The notes under the pieces were generated by a model, which ran no database searches, was not told where the DNA came from, and saw only the letters and a program-made list of their open reading frames with translations. This document shows positions 17,517 to 27,023 of a DNA stretch of 64,000 nucleotides, piece by piece. Both the position numbers and the translations under genes were made by a program. Numbering within the stretch: position 1 is the first letter of the stretch; every line of letters begins with the position of its first letter. This DNA comes from Acaryochloris sp. CCMEE 5410 (lineage in GTDB: Bacteria > Cyanobacteriota > Cyanobacteriia > Thermosynechococcales > Thermosynechococcaceae): NCBI RefSeq assembly GCF_000238775.2, contig NZ_AFEJ02000002.1, forward strand, positions 682,001 through 746,000, in the 5' to 3' direction.

Positions 17517-20500
17517 TTATCTGCTGATTTCACTCAATAATGATTGTGCATTTTCGAGTTCTGGAGAACACCAACCTTCTGAAAATTTACTACAAATATC
17601 TGACAGAAGAGAATGGGCTTCTTGTAATTTTTCTTGTTGCTTTTTGAGCTGGCATAGCCCCATGACGGCTCTTAGTTCAAGCATTAAAGCATTTTGGTGT
17701 TGAGCAGTTGCGATCGCATCTTGGTATGAATGTTCCGCCTGTCGAATCATCTCCTGATGCTGTTCCTGAGAAGAATCCAAAGTTTTTCGTAACAATACCT
17801 CAGCTTTAAGGCGGTAAAGTTCAGGCTCCATATGATGTTCATTCCTATCTCTGGCATGGATAAGGCCTTGCTCTAAAGCGGCAAGGGCATCATTCAGAGA
17901 GTCAGCTTCCATCAACGCTTCGGCGAGCATGACCATGATGTGGGGATAAATAATAGCTGAATCAGTCTTTTGAAAGAGCTGAATCCCTTCCCTCATTTTG
18001 GCCAGTCCTTCTTGTACATCACCAAGCATGACAATGGACCACCCATTGAAAATGAGTGCTACAGGATGCCAAAGCAAAAATCCTTCATTCAACGAAAGCT
18101 CTATCAATTGAGACGATTTTTCCTGAATCCATTCAATATTTTTTAAATAGTGATGATAATAACACCCTGCAGCCAGTGCATAGGCAATGCTAGGAGTATG
18201 TTTGAATTCTTGAGCTAAGCGTAGTGCCTTTTCTGCATGAGTAGGCGCTTGTTCAAGATAACCAAGCATCCACAAACTTCCAGCCATGAACATCCGAATC
18301 GCAACGGTTGAAGAGAACTGAAATGTAAGAACAATCGTTTGTTCTATCGCTAAGTCATATCGTTCTAGTGCCTGTTCAGCATAGGATTTAGCTTGCAGAA
18401 ATTCTCCTCGAAAGTGACAGGTATACCCCACAGCATGGCAAGCAATAATATGCAGCAAGGGTTGATCCGCCTTGGTTGCCAGCTTGAAAACCATTAAGGC
18501 GGTTTCTTTCGCTGGATCGAGCTGTCCTCTCAAAAAATAATTAGTCCATAGTCCCCATAAAGCCCCAGAAAGACTTTGGGGATCTCCTAGTTTTTCACTT
18601 AGATCTTTCGCTCGGATACAGGAATACTCGACTTCTTTAGCTGCCCACCCTTTAATCGCCATATAAGCGGGAGCAAGACCAAGCTGCATCTGCAATTCCA
18701 GCCGATCTCGCTCTATGCCTTCAGAAATACCGTCCAGTAACTCAATGCCTTGACCTAGATGTGCGATCGCTTCCGAATTGGCGGCTTGTCCTAAGTCTCG
18801 TTGCCCCGCCTGCAACCAATACTGGATAGCAGCATGCAGAAGCCCCGCTTCAGTAAAGTGATAGGCCAACAGCTCTGGACGAATGGATTCTTGGTCATCT
18901 CTGCGTCGCTCAAGGGTGTAGGCAATGCGCTGATGATAACCCTGCCGACGTATTTTCACTAATGATTGATACGCCGCATCCTGAATCAGCGCATGTTTGA
19001 ATTGATATTTTGCAAAAGGTGGAGACCCTTCTTGGTAAAGGAGTCCTGATTCAACCAGTTGATTCAAACCATTGCGGAGGGTGGCTTGATTCCACTGAGA
19101 CACCTCTTCTAATAATTCATAGTCAAATTCGCGTCCTAAGGTTGAGCCGAGTTGGGCTACTTCCTTGACGACAGACAGACGATCCAGACGCTCAATCAAA
19201 GAGTCATGTAACGTCGTTGGAATTGCCAAAGAGATATTGTCATCGCTGAATCGGTGTAACGCAGGGCTTTCATCAACATCAGCTTCTAAAACCGTTTTCG
19301 TCAATTCCTCCACAAATAGGGGGATGCCATCTGTTTTCTGAACAATTTGTTGGACAAGGGCCTGGGGGAGGGATTTCTCCTGAGCCGTTTCCTCAACCAT
19401 CACCTGAATTTCTTTCTGCCCTAAGCTATTGAGCTTTAAAGCGTGAAGGTGGGGGTAGGTATGCCAAGGCGACGTAAATTCGGGGCGGCAGGTTAATAAA
19501 ATCAGGAGGCGATGATCGCGAATATGCTCTAAGAAATAAGTAATGGCATCTAGGGTCGAAGCATCCATCCAATGTAGATCTTCAATCACCAGTAGGACAG
19601 GCTGTTGCTTCGCTATCGCCAAACAAACTGCCGTCATGGCCTCAATGGTTTTTTGTTTTTGCCGCTCAGGGGTCAGGTTTAAAGGTGGATACTGTTCTTC
19701 AAAGGGAACTGCCAACAAACTTGCAAATAATGGGGCATATTCTCCTTGGGATAACGAACATTGGCCGATGAACTGTTCAATTTTTACCAATTTCTCAGCA
19801 GATGTATCGTCCTGAGAAAAGTTAAAGGTCGTTTGCTTTAAAAATTCAGTAATGGGATAGAAGGCACTGTTGCGATAGTAGGGTGAGCCTTGAATCTCAG
19901 TGAGCCATACGTCTTGGGCTTGAGCAACATTTTTTTTAACCTCCCAAACCAGCCTAGATTTCCCCATCCCTGCTTCCCCTTGCAACAGGACCGCATGGGT
20001 ATGGCCAGTAATAACTTCCTGCCATCGTTCAGATAGCAGTGCTGTTTCAGCACTGCGGTTAACAAAAGGGGTTAACCCCGACTTTTCAGCAACAGCGAAC
20101 CTGCTTTTGGCTTTACTCGCCTTGAGAACTTGAAAAATATCAATGGGATCTGAAATCCCTTTTAATTTTTGTTGTTCCAATTTCTGGCATTCAAAAAACC
20201 CCTGCACGAGGCGTTGAGTAGCGGCGCTAATGACAACGGTATTGGGCTGAGCCAGGGACTGTAAGCGAGCCGCAATATTGGGAGTTGCACCCACAATAGC
20301 CATGGGATCGGGTGCATCTTTCACCCCCATTTCGCCAATCACCACCAGTCCAGTGTGAATGCCAATGCGAACCGATAGACGCTCTCCCCACTTTTTCATG
20401 ATTTTGGGATTGAGTTTTTGCAGGGACTCTAATATCCGTAGACCGCTGCTAACGGCTCTCCGAGCATCATCTTCATGGGCCCTAGGGTAGCCAAAATAGA

Positions 20501-20957
20501 TCAGAACCCCATCCCCTAAGTACCGAGCGATATATCCTTCAGCATTTGCAATGGCCTCAGCACAGAGTTCTTGATAGGCCAGAAACACATCCCGCAGATC
20601 TTCAGGATCAAGTCTTTCTGCTAGCGGTGAAGACTCTACCAAATCACAAAACATCACGGTTAATTGCCGCCGTTCGGTTTCCCGACTCCACCCATCCTCC
20701 GATGGCGTGTTTATGTTTGTCTTCAGCTTGTGGGAGTAGTTTTTTTGTAAGGAGATTTGATGTGCTTCTAAAGTCTGAGCAACCAGTATTTCTTGATTGC
20801 GATCAACAGCAATTTTGAGGACATCAATAATCTCATATTTTAAGTCTGCTAAATATTGATCATCAATACCAAATTGCCGCTTAATCGCCCTATAAGAAAC
20901 TTGACCTCGACGATGCAAAATCTCAATTGTTTGTTCTAGTATCTCTTCAAAACTCAT
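17517..20957 (-). CDS. Class III nucleotidyl cyclase - AAA ATPase - TPR regulator
   Basis: This is a 1146-residue multidomain protein. Residues 1-60 form a small winged-helix-like segment (HRRGQVSYRAIKRQFGIDD). About 95-285 is a class III cyclase domain with metal-binding D105 (FCDL) and D149 (LGDG), and the ATPNIAARL block supplying the transition-state Asn227 and Arg231. About 300-570 is a STAND/AAA-type ATPase with Walker A GEAGMGKS at 327-334 and a LLVIEDLHWMD Walker B. The rest, to the C-terminus, is TPR-like helical repeats. Such proteins make cAMP or cGMP under control of the sensor/scaffold part. It is the first gene of the minus-strand set and ends 18 bp before the DUF3237 gene. Confidence 0.88.
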   Translation of the reverse strand: MSFEEILEQTIEILHRRGQVSYRAIKRQFGIDDQYLADLKYEIIDVLKIAVDRNQEILVAQTLEAHQISLQKNYSHKLKTNINTPSEDGWSRETERRQLTVMFCDLVESSPLAERLDPEDLRDVFLAYQELCAEAIANAEGYIARYLGDGVLIYFGYPRAHEDDARRAVSSGLRILESLQKLNPKIMKKWGERLSVRIGIHTGLVVIGEMGVKDAPDPMAIVGATPNIAARLQSLAQPNTVVISAATQRLVQGFFECQKLEQQKLKGISDPIDIFQVLKASKAKSRFAVAEKSGLTPFVNRSAETALLSERWQEVITGHTHAVLLQGEAGMGKSRLVWEVKKNVAQAQDVWLTEIQGSPYYRNSAFYPITEFLKQTTFNFSQDDTSAEKLVKIEQFIGQCSLSQGEYAPLFASLLAVPFEEQYPPLNLTPERQKQKTIEAMTAVCLAIAKQQPVLLVIEDLHWMDASTLDAITYFLEHIRDHRLLILLTCRPEFTSPWHTYPHLHALKLNSLGQKEIQVMVEETAQEKSLPQALVQQIVQKTDGIPLFVEELTKTVLEADVDESPALHRFSDDNISLAIPTTLHDSLIERLDRLSVVKEVAQLGSTLGREFDYELLEEVSQWNQATLRNGLNQLVESGLLYQEGSPPFAKYQFKHALIQDAAYQSLVKIRRQGYHQRIAYTLERRRDDQESIRPELLAYHFTEAGLLHAAIQYWLQAGQRDLGQAANSEAIAHLGQGIELLDGISEGIERDRLELQMQLGLAPAYMAIKGWAAKEVEYSCIRAKDLSEKLGDPQSLSGALWGLWTNYFLRGQLDPAKETALMVFKLATKADQPLLHIIACHAVGYTCHFRGEFLQAKSYAEQALERYDLAIEQTIVLTFQFSSTVAIRMFMAGSLWMLGYLEQAPTHAEKALRLAQEFKHTPSIAYALAAGCYYHHYLKNIEWIQEKSSQLIELSLNEGFLLWHPVALIFNGWSIVMLGDVQEGLAKMREGIQLFQKTDSAIIYPHIMVMLAEALMEADSLNDALAALEQGLIHARDRNEHHMEPELYRLKAEVLLRKTLDSSQEQHQEMIRQAEHSYQDAIATAQHQNALMLELRAVMGLCQLKKQQEKLQEAHSLLSDICSKFSEGWCSPELENAQSLLSEISR

Positions 20958-21744
20958 TTCAAGTCACGGCTCTCTTATTGAGAGAAAGTATTCAAACTCA
21001 AAAAGTTACAATATCTCTCCGAAGTTGAGATTCAGTGTCTAGCCAAAAAGGTTGAGATTTTAACCATCGTTAGGTTGCCCCACGCTCTAGCATAACGCAT
21101 CTGCAATAGGAAGAGTATAGAAGTCAAGCAGGGAGGACGATGGAGTGAGGTTTAGACAAAGAAGTTCGAAGGGGGTTTTCAATAACTGATACCTTGCTTA
21201 AAGGTATTGATATTTTTAATATTAGACAGCCTATTTACTTATGTGAATTAGCTGGTATTCATGCCATATAAATCACATACTGGGCCAGTATATTCTAATA
21301 TCATCTATCTCTTGCGGACACCCAGATTAGTATAACCATTTGTAACGACTAACCTTTGATATTCATTCTTTCAATCCTTTTTCCCAAATCAAGGATAGAT
21401 AGGCTTCAAAGTGTAGCCCTAATGCCATAACTATCTCTACCCAAAAACAGAGAAATTAACGAGCTGAAGAAAGGTGGGCGCTGTAGAATGCTGATTTTCC
21501 GATTTCGTTTTGAGGCCGCTCAGATTTTATTCAGGTTCTCTGGGAGATTGATAGCAATCCCTTTAAGATGAAGAGAGCCTAAGAACCAGGTAGAGTACTT
21601 TGGGGCATAATCGATTAACTACATCCTTCCAGAGACTCATAGGGGAGAACTTAGTCTTTAAGATAGATTTTGACCCTCACCATAGGGGATACCTAAATTA
21701 CAATCTACCCGTTTAATGATTAAAAGGATACAGATAGAGTAATT
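20958..21744. other. 787-bp divergent intergenic region
   Basis: The region separates the cyclase gene (minus) from the corrinoid adenosyltransferase (plus) and must hold both promoters. No gene was found. One hairpin, ATACCTT-GCTT-AAGGTAT type, lies near 21190-21208 and is followed by TGATATTTTTAAT. It could end a small transcript, but no upstream RNA was identified. I looked for a cobalamin riboswitch before 21745 and did not see its conserved core. Confidence 0.45.
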
Positions 21745-22875
21745 ATGGCCAGAAATGGGATTGGTATCAATACAGCCCAAGATCGCTCAGAACGGATTGT
21801 TGGCCAAATTCACGTTTATGATGGAGCCGGCAAGGGCAAATCACAAGCGGCCTTGGGGGTGGTATTACGTTCAATTGGTTTAGGCATTGCGTCTGCATTT
21901 CCGACCCGTGTTCTGCTACTACGGTTTTTAAAGGGGCCTGGCCGCCCCTATGCTGAAGATGCTGCCATTGAAGCCCTACAGCGTGCCTTCCCTCATTTGA
22001 TCGATCAGGTGCGAACGGGTAGGGCTGAGTTCTTTGGGGCGGACGATATCACTAAGTTTGACCGCCAAGAAGCTCAACGGGGATGGGATATTGCCAAAGG
22101 TGCGATCGCATCCGGTCTCTACTCGGTCGTCGTTCTAGATGAGCTGAACCCGGTTCTGGATTTAGGCCTCCTCGACATCAATGACGTAGTTCAGTCCCTC
22201 CGCAAAAAACCCGACCATTTAGAAGTGATCTCCACAGGGAGAGGGACACCTCAAGGCCTGCTGAATGTTGCCGATCTCCATTCCGAGATGAAGCCTCACT
22301 CCCATGAAGGGACTCGCCAAGGGATTGAAGGAATTGAAATTTATACGGGATCCGGTAAAGGTAAATCCACCAGTGCTTTAGGTAAAGCACTTCAGGCCAT
22401 TGGTCGCGGCATTAGCCAAGACCAATCCCATCGAGTTCTAATTATGCAGTGGCTCAAAGGGGGTCTCGGCTATACCGAAGATGCTGCAATTTCAGCCATG
22501 CAGCAGAGCTATCCCAATCTTGTGGATCATCAACGTTGTGGTCGCGATGCCATTGTGTGGCGGGGCCAGCAGCAAGAAATAGATTATGTAGAAGCAGAGC
22601 GGGGGTGGGAGATTGCCCGAGCTGCGATCGCATCCGGTCTTTACAAAACCATCATCCTAGATGAACTCAATCCCACAGTTGATTTGGAACTCCTGCCAGA
22701 AGAACCAATCATGCAGGCCTTTTTACGTAAACCTCGCGATACGGAAATCATTATCACAGGGCGTTGCCAGAATCCCCCTGCCTATTTCGAATTGGCGAGT
22801 ACCCATTCTGAGATGGTCTGTCATAAACACTATGCAGAAAAAGGAGTTGATCTCAAACGCGGTGTAGACTTTTAA
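21745..22875 (+). CDS. cobO: Tandem-domain corrinoid adenosyltransferase (CobO/BtuR type)
   Basis: The 376-residue protein is an internal duplication of the P-loop corrinoid adenosyltransferase, whose usual length is near 200. The two P-loops are GAGKGKS at 27-33 and GSGKGKS at 202-208. Each half also has a LLRFLKG/IMQWLKG strand, an RGWDIAKGAIASGLY or RGWEIARAAIASGLY helix, and a VLDELNP/ILDELNP Walker B. The enzyme transfers adenosyl from ATP to cob(I)alamin or cob(I)yrinic acid diamide. Both halves keep the nucleotide motifs, so both may bind ATP. CobO normally works as a dimer, so the fusion could be a pre-formed dimer. The ATG follows an AGATAGAG stretch. Confidence 0.85.
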   Translation: MARNGIGINTAQDRSERIVGQIHVYDGAGKGKSQAALGVVLRSIGLGIASAFPTRVLLLRFLKGPGRPYAEDAAIEALQRAFPHLIDQVRTGRAEFFGADDITKFDRQEAQRGWDIAKGAIASGLYSVVVLDELNPVLDLGLLDINDVVQSLRKKPDHLEVISTGRGTPQGLLNVADLHSEMKPHSHEGTRQGIEGIEIYTGSGKGKSTSALGKALQAIGRGISQDQSHRVLIMQWLKGGLGYTEDAAISAMQQSYPNLVDHQRCGRDAIVWRGQQQEIDYVEAERGWEIARAAIASGLYKTIILDELNPTVDLELLPEEPIMQAFLRKPRDTEIIITGRCQNPPAYFELASTHSEMVCHKHYAEKGVDLKRGVDF

Positions 22876-23003
22876 CGAATCTGTTGCAGTTTGCTCATAG
22901 ATGCCCAGACCCTACGTTTGACATTTATGATGGGGGCAGATTCTTATTCCTAGACTAAAGAATTGACCGTTGTCATCAGCAAAGAGATCCCTCCCTTTTG
23001 TCC

Positions 23004-25148
23004 ATGAGTCTGCCGTTATCCGCAATGAACTTAGAGAAGCATAACCAACGGATGCAGTTGTTAGCGGATGTGACCTACAAGATCAGGCAATCCCTGGATC
23101 TCCATGAAATTCTGCAAACCACTGTCACTGAAGTGCGACAACTGCTGGATGCAGATCGGGTGGTTATGTTTCAAATCCATCCCGATGGGGCGGGAACCGT
23201 GGTGCAAGAAGCAGTATTACCGGGTTGGTCAAAATCGATTAATCAAAATATTGTAGATACCTGTTTTGGCACGAGCTTTGTTGAGTCTTATCGAAATGGT
23301 CGCGTTTCCGTTATTAACAATATAGAAGAAGCCCCCATTACCCCTTGCCATGCTGATCTATTGCGGCAATTTGAAGTTAAAGCTAATCTTGTTATCCCAA
23401 TCATTAGCCAAGGGCAGCTTTGGGGACTGCTAATTGCCCATCAATGCTCAGCGCCTCGAAACTGGCAAGACTTTGAAGTAGACCTGCTGAAGCAGCTTGC
23501 GGATCAAGCGGGCATCGCACTAGCGCAAGCTAAATTGTTGGCCGATCTGAATCAAGCACATCAGCAACTCAGATTTCATGTGGAAAATTCTCCCCTCGCC
23601 GTGATTGAGTGGGATCATGCCTGTCGGATTCAGCGCTGGTCAGCCCAGGCAGAACGCATTTTTGGTTGGTCAGCAGCGGAGGTTACGGGTCGAGGTCCGG
23701 ATCACTGGTTTATTCATACGGACGATCTCCATCTTTTTCGAGAGCATGTTTTAAACCTCACTGGGCATCCCTTCCCGAACTACTCCAATCCAGACATGGA
23801 GCGACTGACCCGAAATTATACAAAAACTGGCGAGCTAATCGATTGTGAGTGGTATAGCTCGGCCCTTTTTGATGGAGAGGGCAACTTGGTGTCTATCCTG
23901 TCCATGGCCCAAGATGTGAGTGCTCGCCAACAGGCAGAAGCGGCATTACAACAACTCAATCGAGAGTTGGAAATGCGAGTTGAGCAACGAACTGCAGCCT
24001 TGCAAGAAAGTGAGCAACGGTTCCGTTCCTTGTTTGAGGCAGCCCCAGATTTTATCTATGTGCTGGATACGCAAGGGGTGATTCAGCATGTCAACCCTGT
24101 GGTGATTGAGCGCTCAGGTTACCGTAAATCTGAACTAGAAGGTCACCCCTTTATCAATTTGTTTGCCCCCAAATCTCAGGTTCTTTGCCAACAACAGTTT
24201 TCAGATTTACTGGCCCTGGGGAGCCACCGCCAAGAACTGGAGTTCATGGGCAAAAACGGAACCATTCTGACGGTGGACTGCTCCTTTAAGGTGGTTAAAG
24301 ATCCCCTGGGACAAATGTCTATTTTGGTGGTGCAGCGCGATATTAGCGATCGCAAAGCGTTAGAGCGTATTAAAGACGAATTTATCTCTGTCGTCAGTCA
24401 TGAATTACGCACTCCTCTGACATCTATCCACGGATCAATCAAACTGCTAGCCACCGGACAATTGGGAGATTTATCAGATGATGGACAGCAAATGCTCGAT
24501 ATTGCAGACCAAAATACCGATCGCCTCGTTCGCTTAGTCAGTGATGTTTTAGATCTACAGCGAATCGAATCAGGGCAAGCCAAAATTTATAAGCAGCTTT
24601 GCGATGCAGCAGATCTCATGACCCATGCAACTGATGCAATGCGCAGTATGGCTTACCACCATAATGTCACCTTAAAAAGCACGCCCCTCTTAACCATGGT
24701 TTGGGCCAATCCAGATTACATGGTACAAACCTTAACGAATTTACTCAGCAATGCCATTAAATTTTCCCAACCTGGTGGAACAGTTGAGTTAGCGGCTGAA
24801 CTTCGGATTGAAGAGCGGCGAGCAAAAGGCCGCTCCTCTCCCTCTGAAAGTCATGACACCCCCTTTCCCATCACGATTAAACACACTGAACTGTGGTTTC
24901 AAGTGATTGACCAGGGCCAAGGCATTCCGGCTGATAAACTGGAAAGCGTTTTTGAGCGCTTTCAACAAGTCGATGCTTCAGATGCTCGGGAAAAAGGTGG
25001 TACCGGGCTAGGCTTAGCCATCTGTCGCAAAATTGTAGAACAACATGGTGGCAAAATCTGGGCCGAAAGTGTTTTGGGCCAAGGCAGCTGTTTTTTTGTG
25101 GCCTTACCCATGTCTTGTTGGTTAGTGGAAAAAGCTGAGGTCAGTTAA
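23004..25148 (+). CDS. Cyanobacteriochrome histidine kinase (DXCF GAF-PAS-PAS-HisKA-HATPase)
   Basis: The 714-residue cytosolic sensor kinase starts with a GAF domain (about 15-175). It carries the canonical bilin-attachment Cys-His (C115-H116, TPCHADLLRQFEVKANLV) and a DXCF motif (D85-T86-C87-F88). Together these are the marks of DXCF cyanobacteriochromes, whose second Cys shifts absorption to the blue. Two PAS domains follow (about 190-310 and 345-455), then the kinase core with H-box VVSHELRTPLTSIHGSI, N-box LLSNAIKFS, and G-boxes DQGQGIP and GTGLGLAICRK. The ATG at 23004 is preferred to a TTG two codons earlier. A response regulator follows 35 bp downstream. The chromophore type and photocycle cannot be told from sequence alone. 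Confidence 0.82.
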   Translation: MSLPLSAMNLEKHNQRMQLLADVTYKIRQSLDLHEILQTTVTEVRQLLDADRVVMFQIHPDGAGTVVQEAVLPGWSKSINQNIVDTCFGTSFVESYRNGRVSVINNIEEAPITPCHADLLRQFEVKANLVIPIISQGQLWGLLIAHQCSAPRNWQDFEVDLLKQLADQAGIALAQAKLLADLNQAHQQLRFHVENSPLAVIEWDHACRIQRWSAQAERIFGWSAAEVTGRGPDHWFIHTDDLHLFREHVLNLTGHPFPNYSNPDMERLTRNYTKTGELIDCEWYSSALFDGEGNLVSILSMAQDVSARQQAEAALQQLNRELEMRVEQRTAALQESEQRFRSLFEAAPDFIYVLDTQGVIQHVNPVVIERSGYRKSELEGHPFINLFAPKSQVLCQQQFSDLLALGSHRQELEFMGKNGTILTVDCSFKVVKDPLGQMSILVVQRDISDRKALERIKDEFISVVSHELRTPLTSIHGSIKLLATGQLGDLSDDGQQMLDIADQNTDRLVRLVSDVLDLQRIESGQAKIYKQLCDAADLMTHATDAMRSMAYHHNVTLKSTPLLTMVWANPDYMVQTLTNLLSNAIKFSQPGGTVELAAELRIEERRAKGRSSPSESHDTPFPITIKHTELWFQVIDQGQGIPADKLESVFERFQQVDASDAREKGGTGLGLAICRKIVEQHGGKIWAESVLGQGSCFFVALPMSCWLVEKAEVS

Positions 25149-25183
25149 TCGTTGGTTTCCATCCCCCTACCTTGACCTAATCT

Positions 25184-25564
25184 ATGGCAGAAAAACGCAT
25201 CCTGATTATTGATGATGAGCAAGCGATTCAAGCTGTAGCTAGCCTCAGTTTAAAGATGGAAGCTGACTGGCAAGTCATCACCGCGAATTCAGGGGCTGAA
25301 GGAATCGCCATTGCTGGTCTGGAGCAACCTGACGCTATTTTGCTAGATGTGATGATGCCGATGCTGGACGGGATAGAAACCTTCAAACAGCTACAGCAAG
25401 GCCCTTTAACCCGTAGCATTCCGGTTATCTTACTCACGGCTAAAGCACAAGCTGCAGAACAACAGCAATTTCAAAGCTTAGGGGTTGCTGGGGTGATTAC
25501 CAAGCCTTTTAATTCCCTAACCCTAGCGAGTCAAATTGCTCAGGTATTGGGGTGGGTTCTATAG
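25184..25564 (+). CDS. Single-domain CheY-like response regulator
   Basis: The 126-residue receiver domain has the acidic pair (IIDDEQ), the phospho-acceptor Asp in AILLDVMMP, the Thr switch residue in ILLTAKA and the conserved Lys in VITKPFN, so it looks phosphorylation-competent. There is no output domain. It lies 35 bp after the cyanobacteriochrome kinase and is its natural partner, probably passing the light signal to a further protein or to the phototaxis/stress machinery (inference). Confidence 0.9.
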   Translation: MAEKRILIIDDEQAIQAVASLSLKMEADWQVITANSGAEGIAIAGLEQPDAILLDVMMPMLDGIETFKQLQQGPLTRSIPVILLTAKAQAAEQQQFQSLGVAGVITKPFNSLTLASQIAQVLGWVL

Positions 25565-25591
25565 CTTTTACAGATGCAGAACTAAACAGAG

Positions 25592-25828
25592 CTAACCAGA
25601 GGAATGGGACTGATACGCAAGTCTTTCCTGGGCTAAATCCCGAATTAAAGGGAGTCTTTCACTGATATAGGCGTTCAAATCGCGAATATCGACCCGTTTG
25701 AGGAATTCTTCTCGACGTAGCTGCCGAGACAACCAGATCACCAAAGCATCATTGTCTAGGGTCAATAAAATATTGGTTTGTGTCTCTTCAACTAATGACC
25801 AAAATTTACGGATTGCTTCAGGAGACAT
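25592..25828 (-). CDS. Small conserved-looking protein, unknown function
   Basis: The 78-residue reading starts at MSPEAIRKFWSLVEETQ, preceded by AAAGG nine bases away. An upstream in-frame extension is possible but looks non-coding. The protein is mostly helical and soluble, with TNILLTLDNDALVIWLSRQLRR and RDLNAYISERLPLIRDLAQERLAY. I recall similar small cyanobacterial proteins without names but cannot give a family. It is convergent with the response regulator (27 bp between stops). Confidence 0.6.
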   Translation of the reverse strand: MSPEAIRKFWSLVEETQTNILLTLDNDALVIWLSRQLRREEFLKRVDIRDLNAYISERLPLIRDLAQERLAYQSHSSG

Positions 25829-26263
25829 GAATCCGGCCTTTAAGATTCTCTTTATATTTATCAGGTTACATGAGAAATTTTGAGGCGAGAGGGATCTGTC
25901 GGAAGATGACATAAAAGTTACATAATACTCATGAAACCAATTGACTTTCATGTGCAAGCTTAGCGAAATATAAATGCTGATTGAGTTGATAAATCTCTGT
26001 AAGCTTTGTAGAGTCTGGGCTTATCCGAGATTTAGTCGAACCTTGATTATGAAATGATCACAGTCAAACTACACTCATTAAATTTCCTCACTTCAACCAC
26101 CCAAGATAAAAATTGAGCCCAATCAATCCCCTCGCCTCATCTACGAACAGCTTGTAGCCATTGAAATGCCTCAAAGCCACTGAATTGATTCCCCTCCATA
26201 CAAAATGGCGTCGATTTTTCTTGGAACAGGACCAAGTCAGGCAGAATTGCAGATTCATTCAAC
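25829..26263. other. 435-bp region without a supported gene
   Basis: Between the small gene at 25592-25828 and the J-protein stop at 26264 there is only short open frame. A minus-strand frame running past the J-protein stop at 26137-26263 is in a different register and has no family feature, so it is not called. No RNA gene or repeat was seen. Confidence 0.4.
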
Positions 26264-26962
26264 CTAAAGCACAGCTTTGATTGCATCTTGAGCTTCATTT
26301 CGTAATTTTTTGGAGATGCGGAACAATTCTCGTCCTGTAGTGAGGTAACTATCGTCGTAGCAGTAGGTAAACCGTTCCAGATCTTCGATACCGTCCTCAA
26401 TATGGTTGAGACAGTAGTATAAATGGGCAGCAACACTGGCAATATTGCCGGGATTCGGGAAAGATTGGAAGATCGTTTGAGCCTTTTCTAGGCGAGTCCG
26501 GCAATCGGCTAAGTAATCCTGAAAATCTGCCATTAAATCATCGTCATAGGGATCGGCAGATAAACATTGGATTTCATCGGCTAGGGGGTTAAGAATATTA
26601 GCCAGGTGTCGATTGACAGGTGTGTACACCTGCTTTAGCCATTGTTGGAGATGAATCTCTGTTTTGCGAGCGGTTTGGGTTGGTTTTCGGTAGGCTTGAC
26701 TGCGGGCAGCTCCAGCCTGTGCATTTCCCCATGAACCAGTGGTGGGAGCAGTACGGCGATGTTGGTCATAGGCCAACCGTCGATGGGGATCTTTTAAAAT
26801 TTCGTAAGCTTCATTCACCTGAGCAATGCGCTCATGATTCGCCATCTGATGATGGCTATCAGGGTGAAATAACTTAGCCAGACGCCGATAGGCAGATTTG
26901 ATCTCAGCTGGTGTTGCAGCTGGATCGACTTCTAGGGTTTGGTAGTGATTATGACCGGACAT
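26264..26962 (-). CDS. J-domain (DnaJ-like) protein with helical C-terminal domain
   Basis: The 232-residue protein has an N-terminal J-domain (about 6-68): YQTLEVDPAATPAEIKSAYRRLAKLFHPD with HPD at 33-35, and NEAYEILKDPHRRLAYDQ. It can therefore stimulate Hsp70 (DnaK) ATPase. There is no Gly/Phe or zinc-finger region, so it is a class C J-protein. Residues 100-232 form a helical, acidic domain that probably chooses the client. No dnaK lies nearby. Confidence 0.88.
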   Translation of the reverse strand: MSGHNHYQTLEVDPAATPAEIKSAYRRLAKLFHPDSHHQMANHERIAQVNEAYEILKDPHRRLAYDQHRRTAPTTGSWGNAQAGAARSQAYRKPTQTARKTEIHLQQWLKQVYTPVNRHLANILNPLADEIQCLSADPYDDDLMADFQDYLADCRTRLEKAQTIFQSFPNPGNIASVAAHLYYCLNHIEDGIEDLERFTYCYDDSYLTTGRELFRISKKLRNEAQDAIKAVL

Positions 26963-27023
26963 GAGGTCATTGTACTGAAGCTCAAAGAGGTTGAGAATGG
27001 CAACAGCAGGACTTTATGTTCCC

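Noticed and set aside
21600-21744. Possible cobalamin riboswitch before the adenosyltransferase gene
   Set aside because: I looked for the conserved B12-box core and did not see it.
26137-26442. Minus-strand open frame past the J-protein stop
   Set aside because: Most of it overlaps the J-protein in another register and the unique part shows no family pattern.
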